From: a bacterium | GTDB lineage: Bacteria; Sumerlaeota; Sumerlaeia; SLMS01 | Direction: 5' to 3' | DNA length: 64,000 bases | NCBI GenBank assembly: GCA_016125005.1 | Contig: WGMQ01000082.1 | Span: 1-64,000, forward strand | Shown: piece after piece, positions 8,424 to 17,222 of the stretch | How positions within the stretch are numbered: the stretch's first letter is position 1 | Layout of the letters: every line of letters begins with the position of its first letter | The notes under the pieces: generated by a model | What the model was told of the DNA's origin: nothing | Seen by the model: only the letters and a program-made list of their open reading frames with translations | Databases searched by the model: none | Position numbers and translations under genes: made by a program

Positions 8424-11400
8424 TCACCCGCCGTCGAACAAATCCGGCGCGTTGCTGGTGGACTTTGCTGTGTCCACCCCGACGAAGGCGCCCGCTTCCT
8501 TTAGTTCCTCATCCGTGATGATGGGGCCGTTGCACACCGCCTCCAGTAGTTCCGCCTGAAGAGGTTCCATCTCCACCAGCAGCCCGAGCACGTTCAGCAC
8601 GTTGAGCAGTTCCGTCGTGTACTCGGCCAGCCAGCCTTCCGGCTGAATGTTGCCCAGCGGCGACGGCGGGCGGCGGTCGCCCATGATGGGGCGGTCGCGG
8701 CTTTTACGGCGGTAGCTGAACCACTGCACCAGCACTTGCTTGCCCGAAACCTCGTACTGCCAGACGGGCGCGGGGACGTTGTCCACGTAGCCGCCGCCCA
8801 CGAGAAGCCGCTCCTTGCTGCCGTCCCAATTCAGCGCATCCGCGTCGGGCGGGATCGTGCCCTTGGCGGGAATCGTGGGGCGCCTGCCGGGCGGCATTCG
8901 GGGCGGACCCGCCGGGCGCCCCGCGTCGGCGTCGGCCATGCGTTCGCCAAAGGTATGCAGCCAGATCACGCGCCGCCCTGCCTCGGCCACGCGCTGGAAC
9001 AACGCCGCGTCGGCGGTGAAGGGAATGCGCAGCCCCGGCGTGGACAAATCCTCCTGAAACCGCGCCGTGTAGGCCGGGTGGGCCGCGATGCCCGCGATAT
9101 ACGCCATCACGTCCGGTGCTTGGACGGCGATGGCGAGGCGCGCGCTGAGGGTCGCCAGCAACGCGGGCCGCACGTTCGACACCGTCGCCTTCGCGTCAGA
9201 CCAGAGGGGCATGACGCGGCCGCCGAAGGAACCTTTGTAGTGGTCGTAGTCCGGGATACTAGCGGTGAAGGTTATGCCCGGCCCACATGTGGGCGAGGTC
9301 CGCGTGACAGCGGTTAGGTAGAATTGCTGTACTGACCGTGACGCCCAAAGCCCGGGGTTGGGGCGGTTGATGACGCGATTATCGGGAATGATCCACTGCC
9401 GGTCGAAGCTGCGGAAACCGTAGCGGATTGGCTCCTCCGACGGGGAGCTTTCGTTTGCTATCCGTGTTGGGCGATCTGGAAATCCGGGCAAGCCTTTCGA
9501 TACAATCTTTTGAACGTGGCGATCACCTAGACCCTCTTTTGACGGATGGGGTTGGAACAGCATTTCCTTCTCCTCGGGCTTTGCCTGTACCAGCTTCTTC
9601 CACCGCCAAATCAAGGAGTCGGTATCCGGCGCGATTACCCAAGTTCTTCCCGGCTGCACCCCCGACCCGTGATAGACAAACAACTCCTCCAGCTTCGGAT
9701 ACGTCGCCCACGCGCCGGTGGAGGCGGGAAGGAACGGGGCGCGCCAGTCCGTCGGGCATTCGACCCACTGCTTGCCGGTGAGTGTGACCTTCGCCAGCGC
9801 CGCAAACTTCTCCTCGCGCGGTCCGGCGGGGAGGGCGGTAAAGCGGACCGTGGCCGGTTCTTCTGTCTTTGTCTTCTTCTTGGGATGACGCGCGACAATC
9901 ACGATGCAGACGGGTTGCTGGACGCCTTGGAAAATGCGCGTCGGCACGTCGGGCTGATGCCCCTCGGGCGAGCAGTCGATCACCCAGATATCGTTCGCCG
10001 TGCGGCGGAGGTAGTCGCGCATCTTCTGGAAGCCGGGTCCCGCCAGAAACCCCGCCACGGTGATGAAGCAGACGACGCCCTCCTTCTTGCCCGGGCCGTG
10101 GTCGAAGACCTTCCATGTGGCCCAGCGCCAGAAGTAGATATACAGGTTACGCAGGTGTTTGGCGTGGGCACCGGCCTTCCATTCGCGGGGCGGCTGCCAG
10201 TCTGCCAGGGGCGAGGCGGCTTCTTCGCTCTCCCGCTGTCCTTCGATCCAGCCGCCCATGCCCTTGGCCTTCTCCTTGTAGGGCGGATTGCCGATGACGA
10301 CGGTGATGGGCTGCTCGCGCTTGATGCGGTTGGCTTCCTTGCGCGACTTCGCAATGGGTGCCAGAATGCCGGGAATCCAACCTTCATCGTCCTGCGGATT
10401 GCCGAGCGTGTTGGTGACGAACATCTGCGGGGCGGCTTTCGGCGTTGCTCCCGTGAGGGCGGTGATTTCTGCCAGCATGCGAAGCTGCGCCACGGCGAAG
10501 GGGCCGAGTTGAAGCTCGAACGCCACAAGGCGTTTGGCAGCCTGTGTGATGGCCTCCGCCACGGCACCCTCGCCCTCGTCCTCCTTCACCGTATCGGCAA
10601 TGCGGCGCAGCAGCCCCAGCAGGAACGTACCCGTTCCCGTGGCCGGGTCGGCGATGCTGACCACGGGAGACGCCAGTCCCGTGGGCAGGCCGAAGCGGGG
10701 ACTGCGCAGGATGTCGTCCACCAGGCGCACCATCGCCGCGACCACCTCCGGCGGCGTGTAGTAGGAGCCGGTGAGCTTGCGCAGGTCGTTATCGTAGATG
10801 GAAAGGAAGTCTTCGTAGAAGTAGAGCCATGCTTCGGGCTCGCCCTTGGTGATGGCGGACCAGTCGACCACATCTAGCACGCGGATAAGGGTTCCAAGGG
10901 AGGTTTCCAGCGCCTTCTGATTTTCCGCGTTGTCGGTCAGAAGGCGAAGGGCGGCGCCGATCAGGGTGCTGGTGGCGGAAAGCTCGCGGGCGATTTCCTG
11001 AAATCCGTGGGCCAGCGTGATGCCCTTGGCGCGTGCCATGAGGAGGCCGAACGTCACCGCCTGGGAATAACCATCGGCAAAGGTCTGGTCGTTGGCTTCC
11101 GGGAAGAGGAGCATGCGCCAGTCCTTGGCGAGCGAGGTGAGGGCTTCGCTCTTGAGCGCCAACTGCTCAGTGACTTCCTCGCGGAGCAGGCGGCACAGGC
11201 GGGCGCTGGTGTGGGCAAGTTCGCGGACATTGCGCGGGGAGGACGGCGCCCACTGGAGGAAGCTCTCGAAGAGGCCAAGCAGAGTGCCGGGGGCCGACAG
11301 CTTCGCGCCTGAGGATTCAATGTCACCCTCAAGGCGAACGACGGAACCAACAAGCTCGCCATCGCGCCACAGGCTGAATTCGTTTCCGTCGGAATAGATC

Positions 11401-11738
11401 AGGTTGGGGAGGGAGGAGAGCTTGTGCCACTGCGCCTTGTCATGGGGATCGCGAAACTTGCGTGGGTCGGCGCCCTTGCCGGGGGCCTTCAGTTCAACGT
11501 GGCCCACAAGGGCGCCATGAACATTCACGGCATAATCAGGTCGAATCTTCAGGTCGCTGATGCGGGCCTCGCCAACGGCGACAACCTTCTGGCGTGGCAG
11601 GTTGACCAGTTCGGCAAGATCACTCAAAAGCCCCTCGAACGGCGCACGAAGCTGGTCCTCCGGTTCGCCGCTACCGGCGAGCTTGGCCTTGGCCAAACGA
11701 CCGTACTCTGAAATAGCCTGTTCGAGTGTACTTGCCAT
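8424..11738 (-). CDS. Single-chain restriction-modification enzyme (nuclease + N6-adenine methyltransferase + Type ISP-like C-terminus)
   Basis: An 1104-residue protein. The N-terminal nuclease-like region shows a PD-(D/E)xK pattern: D68 in KIRPDYAV and E82/K84 in GHVELKAPG. The middle is a gamma-type adenine methyltransferase with SAM motif I DPATGTGTFLLG (about residues 364-375) and catalytic NPPY (about 480-484), preceded by the GSYYTPPEVV signature. The C-terminal target-recognition half ends in AEYTTELLNVLNVLG, as in Type ISP enzymes. Unlike classic Type ISP enzymes (about 1500-1600 residues) I see no DEAD-box helicase between nuclease and methylase, so it behaves more like a Type IIG enzyme. 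It is alone, with no separate specificity subunit nearby. The start at 11738 has GGGGAA upstream. Confidence 0.85.
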   Translation of the reverse strand: MASTLEQAISEYGRLAKAKLAGSGEPEDQLRAPFEGLLSDLAELVNLPRQKVVAVGEARISDLKIRPDYAVNVHGALVGHVELKAPGKGADPRKFRDPHDKAQWHKLSSLPNLIYSDGNEFSLWRDGELVGSVVRLEGDIESSGAKLSAPGTLLGLFESFLQWAPSSPRNVRELAHTSARLCRLLREEVTEQLALKSEALTSLAKDWRMLLFPEANDQTFADGYSQAVTFGLLMARAKGITLAHGFQEIARELSATSTLIGAALRLLTDNAENQKALETSLGTLIRVLDVVDWSAITKGEPEAWLYFYEDFLSIYDNDLRKLTGSYYTPPEVVAAMVRLVDDILRSPRFGLPTGLASPVVSIADPATGTGTFLLGLLRRIADTVKEDEGEGAVAEAITQAAKRLVAFELQLGPFAVAQLRMLAEITALTGATPKAAPQMFVTNTLGNPQDDEGWIPGILAPIAKSRKEANRIKREQPITVVIGNPPYKEKAKGMGGWIEGQRESEEAASPLADWQPPREWKAGAHAKHLRNLYIYFWRWATWKVFDHGPGKKEGVVCFITVAGFLAGPGFQKMRDYLRRTANDIWVIDCSPEGHQPDVPTRIFQGVQQPVCIVIVARHPKKKTKTEEPATVRFTALPAGPREEKFAALAKVTLTGKQWVECPTDWRAPFLPASTGAWATYPKLEELFVYHGSGVQPGRTWVIAPDTDSLIWRWKKLVQAKPEEKEMLFQPHPSKEGLGDRHVQKIVSKGLPGFPDRPTRIANESSPSEEPIRYGFRSFDRQWIIPDNRVINRPNPGLWASRSVQQFYLTAVTRTSPTCGPGITFTASIPDYDHYKGSFGGRVMPLWSDAKATVSNVRPALLATLSARLAIAVQAPDVMAYIAGIAAHPAYTARFQEDLSTPGLRIPFTADAALFQRVAEAGRRVIWLHTFGERMADADAGRPAGPPRMPPGRRPTIPAKGTIPPDADALNWDGSKERLLVGGGYVDNVPAPVWQYEVSGKQVLVQWFSYRRKSRDRPIMGDRRPPSPLGNIQPEGWLAEYTTELLNVLNVLGLLVEMEPLQAELLEAVCNGPIITDEELKEAGAFVGVDTAKSTSNAPDLFDGG

Positions 11739-11950
11739 ACGATTCCCCGTGCTCCGTGCCCTTCATGTGTGCCGCCCTGAGCATCCCAATGCACGATGCC
11801 GAATACCGGGAACAGCCGCAACCGCTCAGATGGAAAAAAAGTCCCCCATCGTCATCCCGTTGACAGCGCTTGTGGTCCTCCCCACCCTTACAGACGTGAT
11901 GCGTTGTGTCTCATCTGCCGGTCGTCCCGGTCTTTCAAGAGGTGCTCCCC

Positions 11951-13042
11951 ATGGATATGAATGAAATGCTCAAGCTCATCGTCGAGCGCGATGGCTCCGA
12001 CTTGCATATTTCCGTCGGCAAGTGCGCGGTGATGCGTCTGGGCGGCACGCTCGACCCGGTGGACCCGGCGGTGCTGACGCCGGACGACACGGAGCGCCTC
12101 ATGAAGGAAATCACGCCGCCGCGTTACCAGCAGATGCTGCAGGAACACGGCTCGGCGGACTTCGCTTACTCCTACTCCGACCAGGCGCGCTTCCGAGTCG
12201 CCGTCCTTCGCGCCCGCGGCAACATCAGCATCGTCATGCGTCTCATCCCCTCGCGCCTGCTGCCGTTCGAGGTCCTCGGTCTTCCCAAGGAATCGATCAT
12301 CAACGTGATGAATGCGCACCGCGGTCTTTGTATCGTGACGGGTCCGACGGGTTCCGGCAAGACGACGACGCTGGCGACCATGATCGACTGGATCAACGCG
12401 AACCGCTACTGTCACATCATCACGATCGAGGACCCGATCGAATACATCCACCCGCACAAGAAGGCCATCGTCACGCACCGTGAAATCCACGTGGACACGC
12501 CGAGCTTCTCCTATGCACTGCGCGGCGCCCTTCGTCAGGACCCGGACGTGATTCTGGTGGGCGAAATGCGTGACTTGGAAACGATGGAAGCGGGCCTTCA
12601 CGCCGCTGAAACAGGCCACTTGGTGTTCGGTACGCTGCACACGATCGACGCTTCCTCGACGGTCGACCGCAGGATCGACGCCTTCCCGGCGAACCAGCAG
12701 GAGCAGGTGCGCTCGGTGCTCGCCGTGGCGCTCAAGACGATCATCGCCCAGACGCTGGTGCCGCACGCCTCGGGCCGCGGTCGCCGCGCCGGTTACGAAA
12801 TCCTGCACAACGTCCCCGCCGTCGGCGCGCTCATCCGCGAGCACAAGACGAACCGCATCTACTCGCAGATCCAGATTTCGAGCAAGCTCGGCATGATGAC
12901 GCTCGATGATTTCCTCTTCGGTCTATACAAGAAGGGTGACGTGACGGGCGAGGTGGCGCTGCAGCGCGCCCACTATCCCGACGAAATGCGCGTGAAGATG
13001 ATGGCGCACACGAGCGACGTGGAAGAAGAGCCGATCGTTTGA
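11951..13042 (+). CDS. pilT: Type IV pilus retraction ATPase PilT
   Basis: A 363-residue hexameric ATPase that powers pilus retraction. Seen are Walker A GPTGSGKTTTL (Lys about residue 137), the Asp box IITIEDPIEYIH, Walker B/Glu region DPDVILVGEMRD and the His box GHLVFGTLHT. The C-terminal GALIREHKTNRIYSQIQ corresponds to the AIRNLIRE motif required for retraction, here altered to VGALIREHKT. The chosen start has AGAGG eight bases upstream of ATG 11951. No pilB or pilC is adjacent; the nearest pilus gene is the prepilin at 7314. Retraction together with ComEC (37591) is what natural transformation would need. Confidence 0.93.
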   Translation: MDMNEMLKLIVERDGSDLHISVGKCAVMRLGGTLDPVDPAVLTPDDTERLMKEITPPRYQQMLQEHGSADFAYSYSDQARFRVAVLRARGNISIVMRLIPSRLLPFEVLGLPKESIINVMNAHRGLCIVTGPTGSGKTTTLATMIDWINANRYCHIITIEDPIEYIHPHKKAIVTHREIHVDTPSFSYALRGALRQDPDVILVGEMRDLETMEAGLHAAETGHLVFGTLHTIDASSTVDRRIDAFPANQQEQVRSVLAVALKTIIAQTLVPHASGRGRRAGYEILHNVPAVGALIREHKTNRIYSQIQISSKLGMMTLDDFLFGLYKKGDVTGEVALQRAHYPDEMRVKMMAHTSDVEEEPIV

Positions 13043-13080
13043 TCCCGTCCGTGCTCGCGCCTCGGAGAATGGTGGGCTGA

Positions 13081-13719
13081 TTGGACTGGAACTTCCTCCT
13101 CGTTTCCTTCACCGGCTTGCTGGCGATCCTGGATCCGCTGGCGGTGGTGCCGGTTTATCTGGCGCTATTCGGCGACGCGGAACGGCGGCAGAAGAAGATG
13201 GTGGCCAGCACAGCCGCTATCGCGGTGGTGCTGACGCTGCTGTTTTTCATGACCGCCGGCGCGCAGTTGCTGGCTTTCCTTGGGATCAGCCTGCCTGCGT
13301 TTCGCGTGGCCGGTGGCATCATCATCTTCGCGATGGCGCTGGAGATGCTGGCGGGTGGAATGAGTCGCGTGAAGCGCGACGAGGGGCAGGAGGACTATTC
13401 GGACATCCGGTCCTTTGCGATTGTCCCGTTGGCGATTCCGCTGCTCTCGGGGCCGGGCGCCATGAGCACGGCGATCCTTCTCTCGCAGAAGGCACCATCC
13501 TGGGCCGATCGAATCGGGCTCTTCGTGATTGTGCTGGTTCTGGGCGTGATCGTCTGGGCGACGCTCCGCCTCGCGGAAAAGGCCCAGAAGATCTTCGGCA
13601 AGACGGGCATCCGCATCGCGACGCGCATCATGGGACTGCTGCTCGCCGCGCTGGGCGTGCAGTTCGTGGCGAGCGGGGTGCTGGAGCTTTTTCCGGCGCT
13701 CGGAGTCACGGTGAAGTAG
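13081..13719 (+). CDS. MarC-family integral membrane protein
   Basis: A 212-residue, six-helix inner-membrane protein of the MarC/UPF0056 family, whose transport or other role remains unsettled. The first segment LLVSFTGLLAILDPLAVVPVYLAL carries the family DP motif. The mid region SFAIVPLAIPLLSGPGAMSTAI is the conserved LAIPLLAGPGAI signature. TTG at 13081 gives the family-standard start. It follows pilT after 38 bases on the same strand and may share its transcript, with no obvious functional link. Confidence 0.9.
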   Translation: MDWNFLLVSFTGLLAILDPLAVVPVYLALFGDAERRQKKMVASTAAIAVVLTLLFFMTAGAQLLAFLGISLPAFRVAGGIIIFAMALEMLAGGMSRVKRDEGQEDYSDIRSFAIVPLAIPLLSGPGAMSTAILLSQKAPSWADRIGLFVIVLVLGVIVWATLRLAEKAQKIFGKTGIRIATRIMGLLLAALGVQFVASGVLELFPALGVTVK

Positions 13720-13727
13720 CGCGCGCC

Positions 13728-16283
13728 TTAGAAGATACTCCAGCCCTGTACCGGTGAGCTGAACGGCTCCTCCAAGGTGACGCGCACGGCATCGGCGATG
13801 ACGTAGGCGCCGCTGGTGGCGTGGTTGTTCCGGAGGATCACCGCTTCGTTGATGTCGCCATTAAATGGGAACGTGCCGAGGTCCAGCCACTGGCCGCCGC
13901 TGACACGCTGATTGATTGTGATGGGTGTGCTTCCGTCGCGATGAACCACGGTGAAGCGGGCGTCGGTGGCGCGATTGCTGGAGGCCGAGTACCAGATCGC
14001 CACGCGGTAGTTTCCGGGAACCGTGGTGCGGAGTCGCCAGTTGGCGGTGCGGGCGCCGTCGTTGCTGTTGGTGAGCGTATAGCTCGCCCCGGGCTTGGTC
14101 GGGCAGTAGCGATCCGTTTGCGCGGTGCCTGCGCCCCAGGAACCGGTCACCGTGAAGTATCCATCTGTGTCGTCATTGTCCGTCACGGTATCGTCGATCT
14201 CGCAGGGCACCACGGGATCGGTGACGACCACCGAGGTGGTGAGCGTCGTCAGGAACGTCCCTCCGCTGTCGTATAGACGGGCCTCGAAAGCTGCCGGGGA
14301 GACGGCGCTGAGCAGGTCAGTCCCTGTATAGACAAGTCGACCGTTTGCGCGGTAGGAGGTGGTTCCGATCTGCCCTCCGTTGACGTAGATGTCCGCGCGG
14401 GTGGCCGTTGGATGGTAGGCTTCGACCTCGAAGGTGGCGTTGCGCGGGACCGGCTGGAAGTTATAGACGATGAGGTCGCCGTCCTGGGGAGGCAGGAGCG
14501 ATTCCCCCCGATAGGCCCATCTGATGGGCGCATTCGTGGCGACGGAGGTCTGGTACTCGCGTAGGGGAGTGATGTCCAGCAACTCGCGATTGTTCATGTC
14601 GTCGCGCCAAAGGAAGGCCGCGGCTGTCCCGGCGGCGCTACCGCTCTGCCACTCGATCGGATGCAGTCTATACGCGGAGTTCGTGATATACGTCTGCGCC
14701 ATCGTCTTGCCGCTGGCCAGCAGGTTGCGGACGTTGTGTGAGGCGAGGGCACGGTACGGAATGTAGAACGGCCCCGGCTGGCTGAACGGCGGCGCGACAC
14801 CGGTGCTGCCGACGAGCGGGCGCACGTCCGCGGTATAGCTACCGATGCCGACCGAGTCGAAGTAGCGATAGGACGTCTCGTTGACGTAGCCGGTGGCCTG
14901 AGTGTTGACGAAGTAGCGGCTGGTGATGCGGAAATTGTCGATGCCGACGATTCGCCGGGTGCAGCGTATATACGGGAACTTGGCGAGGCCGTGCTTGGTT
15001 CCCATCATGTTGAATGCATCGGATCCGCGCAGTAGGCGCGTGTCGCTGGCGGGGAAGCTGCCCGGTTTACGGGCCTTCATCCAGAAGTACCACGCGGTGG
15101 CATGTTCCTCTGCCAGGGCGAGATTGGCCAGGTTGGCGCCGCCGATCCAGTCGCTGGCGGCCTGTGCGTTGGTCGCTGCCATGCCGAGAAGCCACGCTCC
15201 CTGGCGGTAGTCGTTGCCCGGATTCCAGTTCTGCATCGAGACGTCACCGACGTTGATCGTCGTCGAGGAAGTGGAGCCCCCACTGGGTCTGTATATACGG
15301 CGATAGGTCCAGACCTGGGTCCAGCTCGTCGTCCCAAGGCCGAAGTAGTCGGAGGTGCGCGCCGCCAGGTAGCTGTCGAAATCCGCCCAGGGCGTCTTCG
15401 CGTCGCTCTCGTCCGAGACGGTCGATGTCGTCGTCAAGGCGAAGGGAAAGACGGTTGCCATCGGCTGGGCATCGTTGAGCGCGGGCAGGGTCCCGGCGTC
15501 GCTGATCGCCTCAGTGCTAACTTCGCGCCCCTGGGTGTACTTGGCGCCGCTCAGCACCATTACATCGCCTAGTTCGCTCGCGTCGATGACCACAAGTTCC
15601 TTGCCGGGCGTGAGGGCCGTGACCGTGTGGACGGTCTTGGTGAAGCGGCTCGACTCCGCGGTGCTGTACCAGTCGGGGAGTTCCTGCGAGACGAAGTCAT
15701 CGAAGGGTGTATAGCCAGCCTTCGGCGTGCGTTCGATCAACGTGAGGCCCGTGATGGCGCTTCCGCTCCCCCAGAAATCGCTGACTGGGGCTGTGGTGAC
15801 GTTCTTGACGACAGTCAGCTTCATGACGGTGATGTTCGGAAAGTCGGCTGCCATCTGGTCGAGCGCCCACGCGCCGGTGCGCGGGTCGTAGCAATCGCGC
15901 GATACCCAGCCGGAGAAGCCCGCATAACCCTCGCCCGGGGCGGCTGCAGGGGCGTTGCGCATCTCGTCGAGCCAGGCCAGGTAGTCGGCGGGGTAGTAGG
16001 TCGACTGGTTATTGGCCATCAGCGTGTTGGCCGGGGCGTGATAGCTGTTGTCGATGGCGGAAACGCCCTGGCTTGTCGCCTGACCGCCGAGCCAGTCGGT
16101 TGGCTCGATCAGGAGGATCTTGGCAGAAGGCTGTGTCCTTGCGGCAGCAAAGGCCGCGGCCGCAGCGCTGAAGGAGCCTCCGCTCACCACGATGTCGAAC
16201 TCAAGGGAGGCGGCATGGGCGCTCCCCATCAGGCCAAGCATCAGCGCAGCACACCATTGCCTCGTGCGAAATCCCGACTTCAT
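13728..16283 (-). CDS. Secreted FAD-dependent oxidoreductase with golvesin-like C-terminal domain
   Basis: An 851-residue exported protein. The signal peptide is MKSGFRTRQWCAALMLGLMG, cleaved near AHA-A. Next comes a FAD_oxidored-type Rossmann region (FDIVVSGGSFSAAAAAF, then ILLIEPTDWLGGQ), in which the usual GGGxAG loop reads GGSFSA. The catalytic half extends to about residue 600 and includes DASELGDV. The last 140 residues (about 705-845; DNDDTDGYFTVTGSW to AYVIADAVRVTLEE) match the golvesin C-terminal, xanthan-lyase-associated beta-domain that binds or anchors at the surface. Such fusions are frequent in PVC and candidate-phylum bacteria that degrade polysaccharide, but the substrate is unknown. 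It contains three copies of the octamer GTCTATAC/GTATAGAC (14271, 14326, 14666). Confidence 0.82.
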   Translation of the reverse strand: MKSGFRTRQWCAALMLGLMGSAHAASLEFDIVVSGGSFSAAAAAFAAARTQPSAKILLIEPTDWLGGQATSQGVSAIDNSYHAPANTLMANNQSTYYPADYLAWLDEMRNAPAAAPGEGYAGFSGWVSRDCYDPRTGAWALDQMAADFPNITVMKLTVVKNVTTAPVSDFWGSGSAITGLTLIERTPKAGYTPFDDFVSQELPDWYSTAESSRFTKTVHTVTALTPGKELVVIDASELGDVMVLSGAKYTQGREVSTEAISDAGTLPALNDAQPMATVFPFALTTTSTVSDESDAKTPWADFDSYLAARTSDYFGLGTTSWTQVWTYRRIYRPSGGSTSSTTINVGDVSMQNWNPGNDYRQGAWLLGMAATNAQAASDWIGGANLANLALAEEHATAWYFWMKARKPGSFPASDTRLLRGSDAFNMMGTKHGLAKFPYIRCTRRIVGIDNFRITSRYFVNTQATGYVNETSYRYFDSVGIGSYTADVRPLVGSTGVAPPFSQPGPFYIPYRALASHNVRNLLASGKTMAQTYITNSAYRLHPIEWQSGSAAGTAAAFLWRDDMNNRELLDITPLREYQTSVATNAPIRWAYRGESLLPPQDGDLIVYNFQPVPRNATFEVEAYHPTATRADIYVNGGQIGTTSYRANGRLVYTGTDLLSAVSPAAFEARLYDSGGTFLTTLTTSVVVTDPVVPCEIDDTVTDNDDTDGYFTVTGSWGAGTAQTDRYCPTKPGASYTLTNSNDGARTANWRLRTTVPGNYRVAIWYSASSNRATDARFTVVHRDGSTPITINQRVSGGQWLDLGTFPFNGDINEAVILRNNHATSGAYVIADAVRVTLEEPFSSPVQGWSIF
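14271..14333. repeat. Two copies of the octamer GTATAGAC
   Basis: GTATAGAC occurs at 14271-14278 and again at 14326-14333 inside the FAD oxidoreductase gene; a third copy, in the opposite orientation, is at 14666. In the coding direction the words fall on TCTATAC-containing codons in a gene that otherwise prefers TAC. See the finding on the repeated octamer. Confidence 0.75.
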
Positions 16284-16493
16284 CGAAACTCACCCCCGGT
16301 CCTAAGCTCAGCCAGACGCCATAGGTTGCACGGCGCACATTCCGGGCGTCAAGGGGCGTGGAAACTCGGTTGCGTCTCGTCATTCCGCGTGGTGAATTCC
16401 GTCAGAAAAGGCGCTCGACCTAAGTCCTTGGATGAATATTCGGCTCGCTTCCCGATAGACCTTTCGGGAGCCAAGCCCAGCGGACGGTGGACC

Positions 16494-17204
16494 ATGATGG
16501 AACTACTCAATCAGAGTATCGCGCTCGTTAATCTACCCTTCACGGTGCTGCTCGGCGTCGTGCTTGTTTATTGGTCGCTGATGGCGCTGGGCCTCGTCGG
16601 TTCGGATGCGCTCCACCTCCACGCCGACGCACCGCCGGTTGGTGGTGACCTCCACATCGACGCAGATGTGGACGTGGACGTCGATGGCGGGCACGGTGAC
16701 TTCGGCGATGCGGTACACGCCAAGTCGGGGTACGACGTGGTCGAGGCCGGCCCGCTCACCTCCTTCCTCCGCTTTGTCAACGTGCAGCGCGTTCCCTTCA
16801 TGGTGGTCCTGAGCTTCTTCATCTTCTCGATGTGGGTGCTTGGGGTGCTGATGAACCACTACCTGAACCCGGCGGACAGCCTGCTGCTGGGGTTGGCGTT
16901 CCTCGTCCCGAATTACTTCGTGGCGATCCTGATGACCAAGGGCTTCACGACTCCGCTTGTTCCCCTGTTCCGCGCGCAGCCAACGAGCCTGGCGAAGACC
17001 AGCGACGAGCTGCTCGGCAACACGGCCATGCTTCGCAGTCCCATCGAGGGACGGAAGCTCGGCCAGGCGGAGTTGAATTTTGAGGGGAGTGAATATCGGC
17101 TGAACGTGCGGAGTATGGATGGCTCGCGCATTGAGAAGGGAACCCTGGTTGTGCTCGTCAACCGGGACGAAACAACGGGCGTCTATACGGTCCGGAACCA
17201 ATAA
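16494..17204 (+). CDS. YqiJ-like inner-membrane OB-fold protein (NfeD superfamily)
   Basis: A 236-residue protein with membrane helices at about residues 12-35, 104-124 and 133-155, an Asp/His-rich acidic loop between the first two (DLHIDADVDVDVDGGHGDFG), and a C-terminal small beta-barrel (about 170-236) typical of YqiJ/NfeD partners of flotillins. In characterised genomes such OB proteins sit next to and work with SPFH proteins in membrane microdomains. Here the flotillin gene follows after 18 bases. ATG 16494 or 16497 could be the start; the ribosome-binding site is weak. The last codons include GTC TAT ACG, a copy of the repeated octamer. Confidence 0.82.
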   Translation: MMELLNQSIALVNLPFTVLLGVVLVYWSLMALGLVGSDALHLHADAPPVGGDLHIDADVDVDVDGGHGDFGDAVHAKSGYDVVEAGPLTSFLRFVNVQRVPFMVVLSFFIFSMWVLGVLMNHYLNPADSLLLGLAFLVPNYFVAILMTKGFTTPLVPLFRAQPTSLAKTSDELLGNTAMLRSPIEGRKLGQAELNFEGSEYRLNVRSMDGSRIEKGTLVVLVNRDETTGVYTVRNQ

Positions 17205-17222
17205 CCAACGAAAGGAAGGCTC

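Noticed and set aside
8424-11738. BREX PglX methyltransferase
   Set aside because: The N-terminal PD-(D/E)xK-like motif and the Type ISP-like C-terminus fit a stand-alone restriction-modification enzyme, and no brxC, pglZ or brxL neighbours exist.
11860-11894. TTGACA upstream of pilT as a promoter
   Set aside because: A perfect -35 box at 11860, but no acceptable -10 at 16-18 bases; the nearest TTACAG is too far away.
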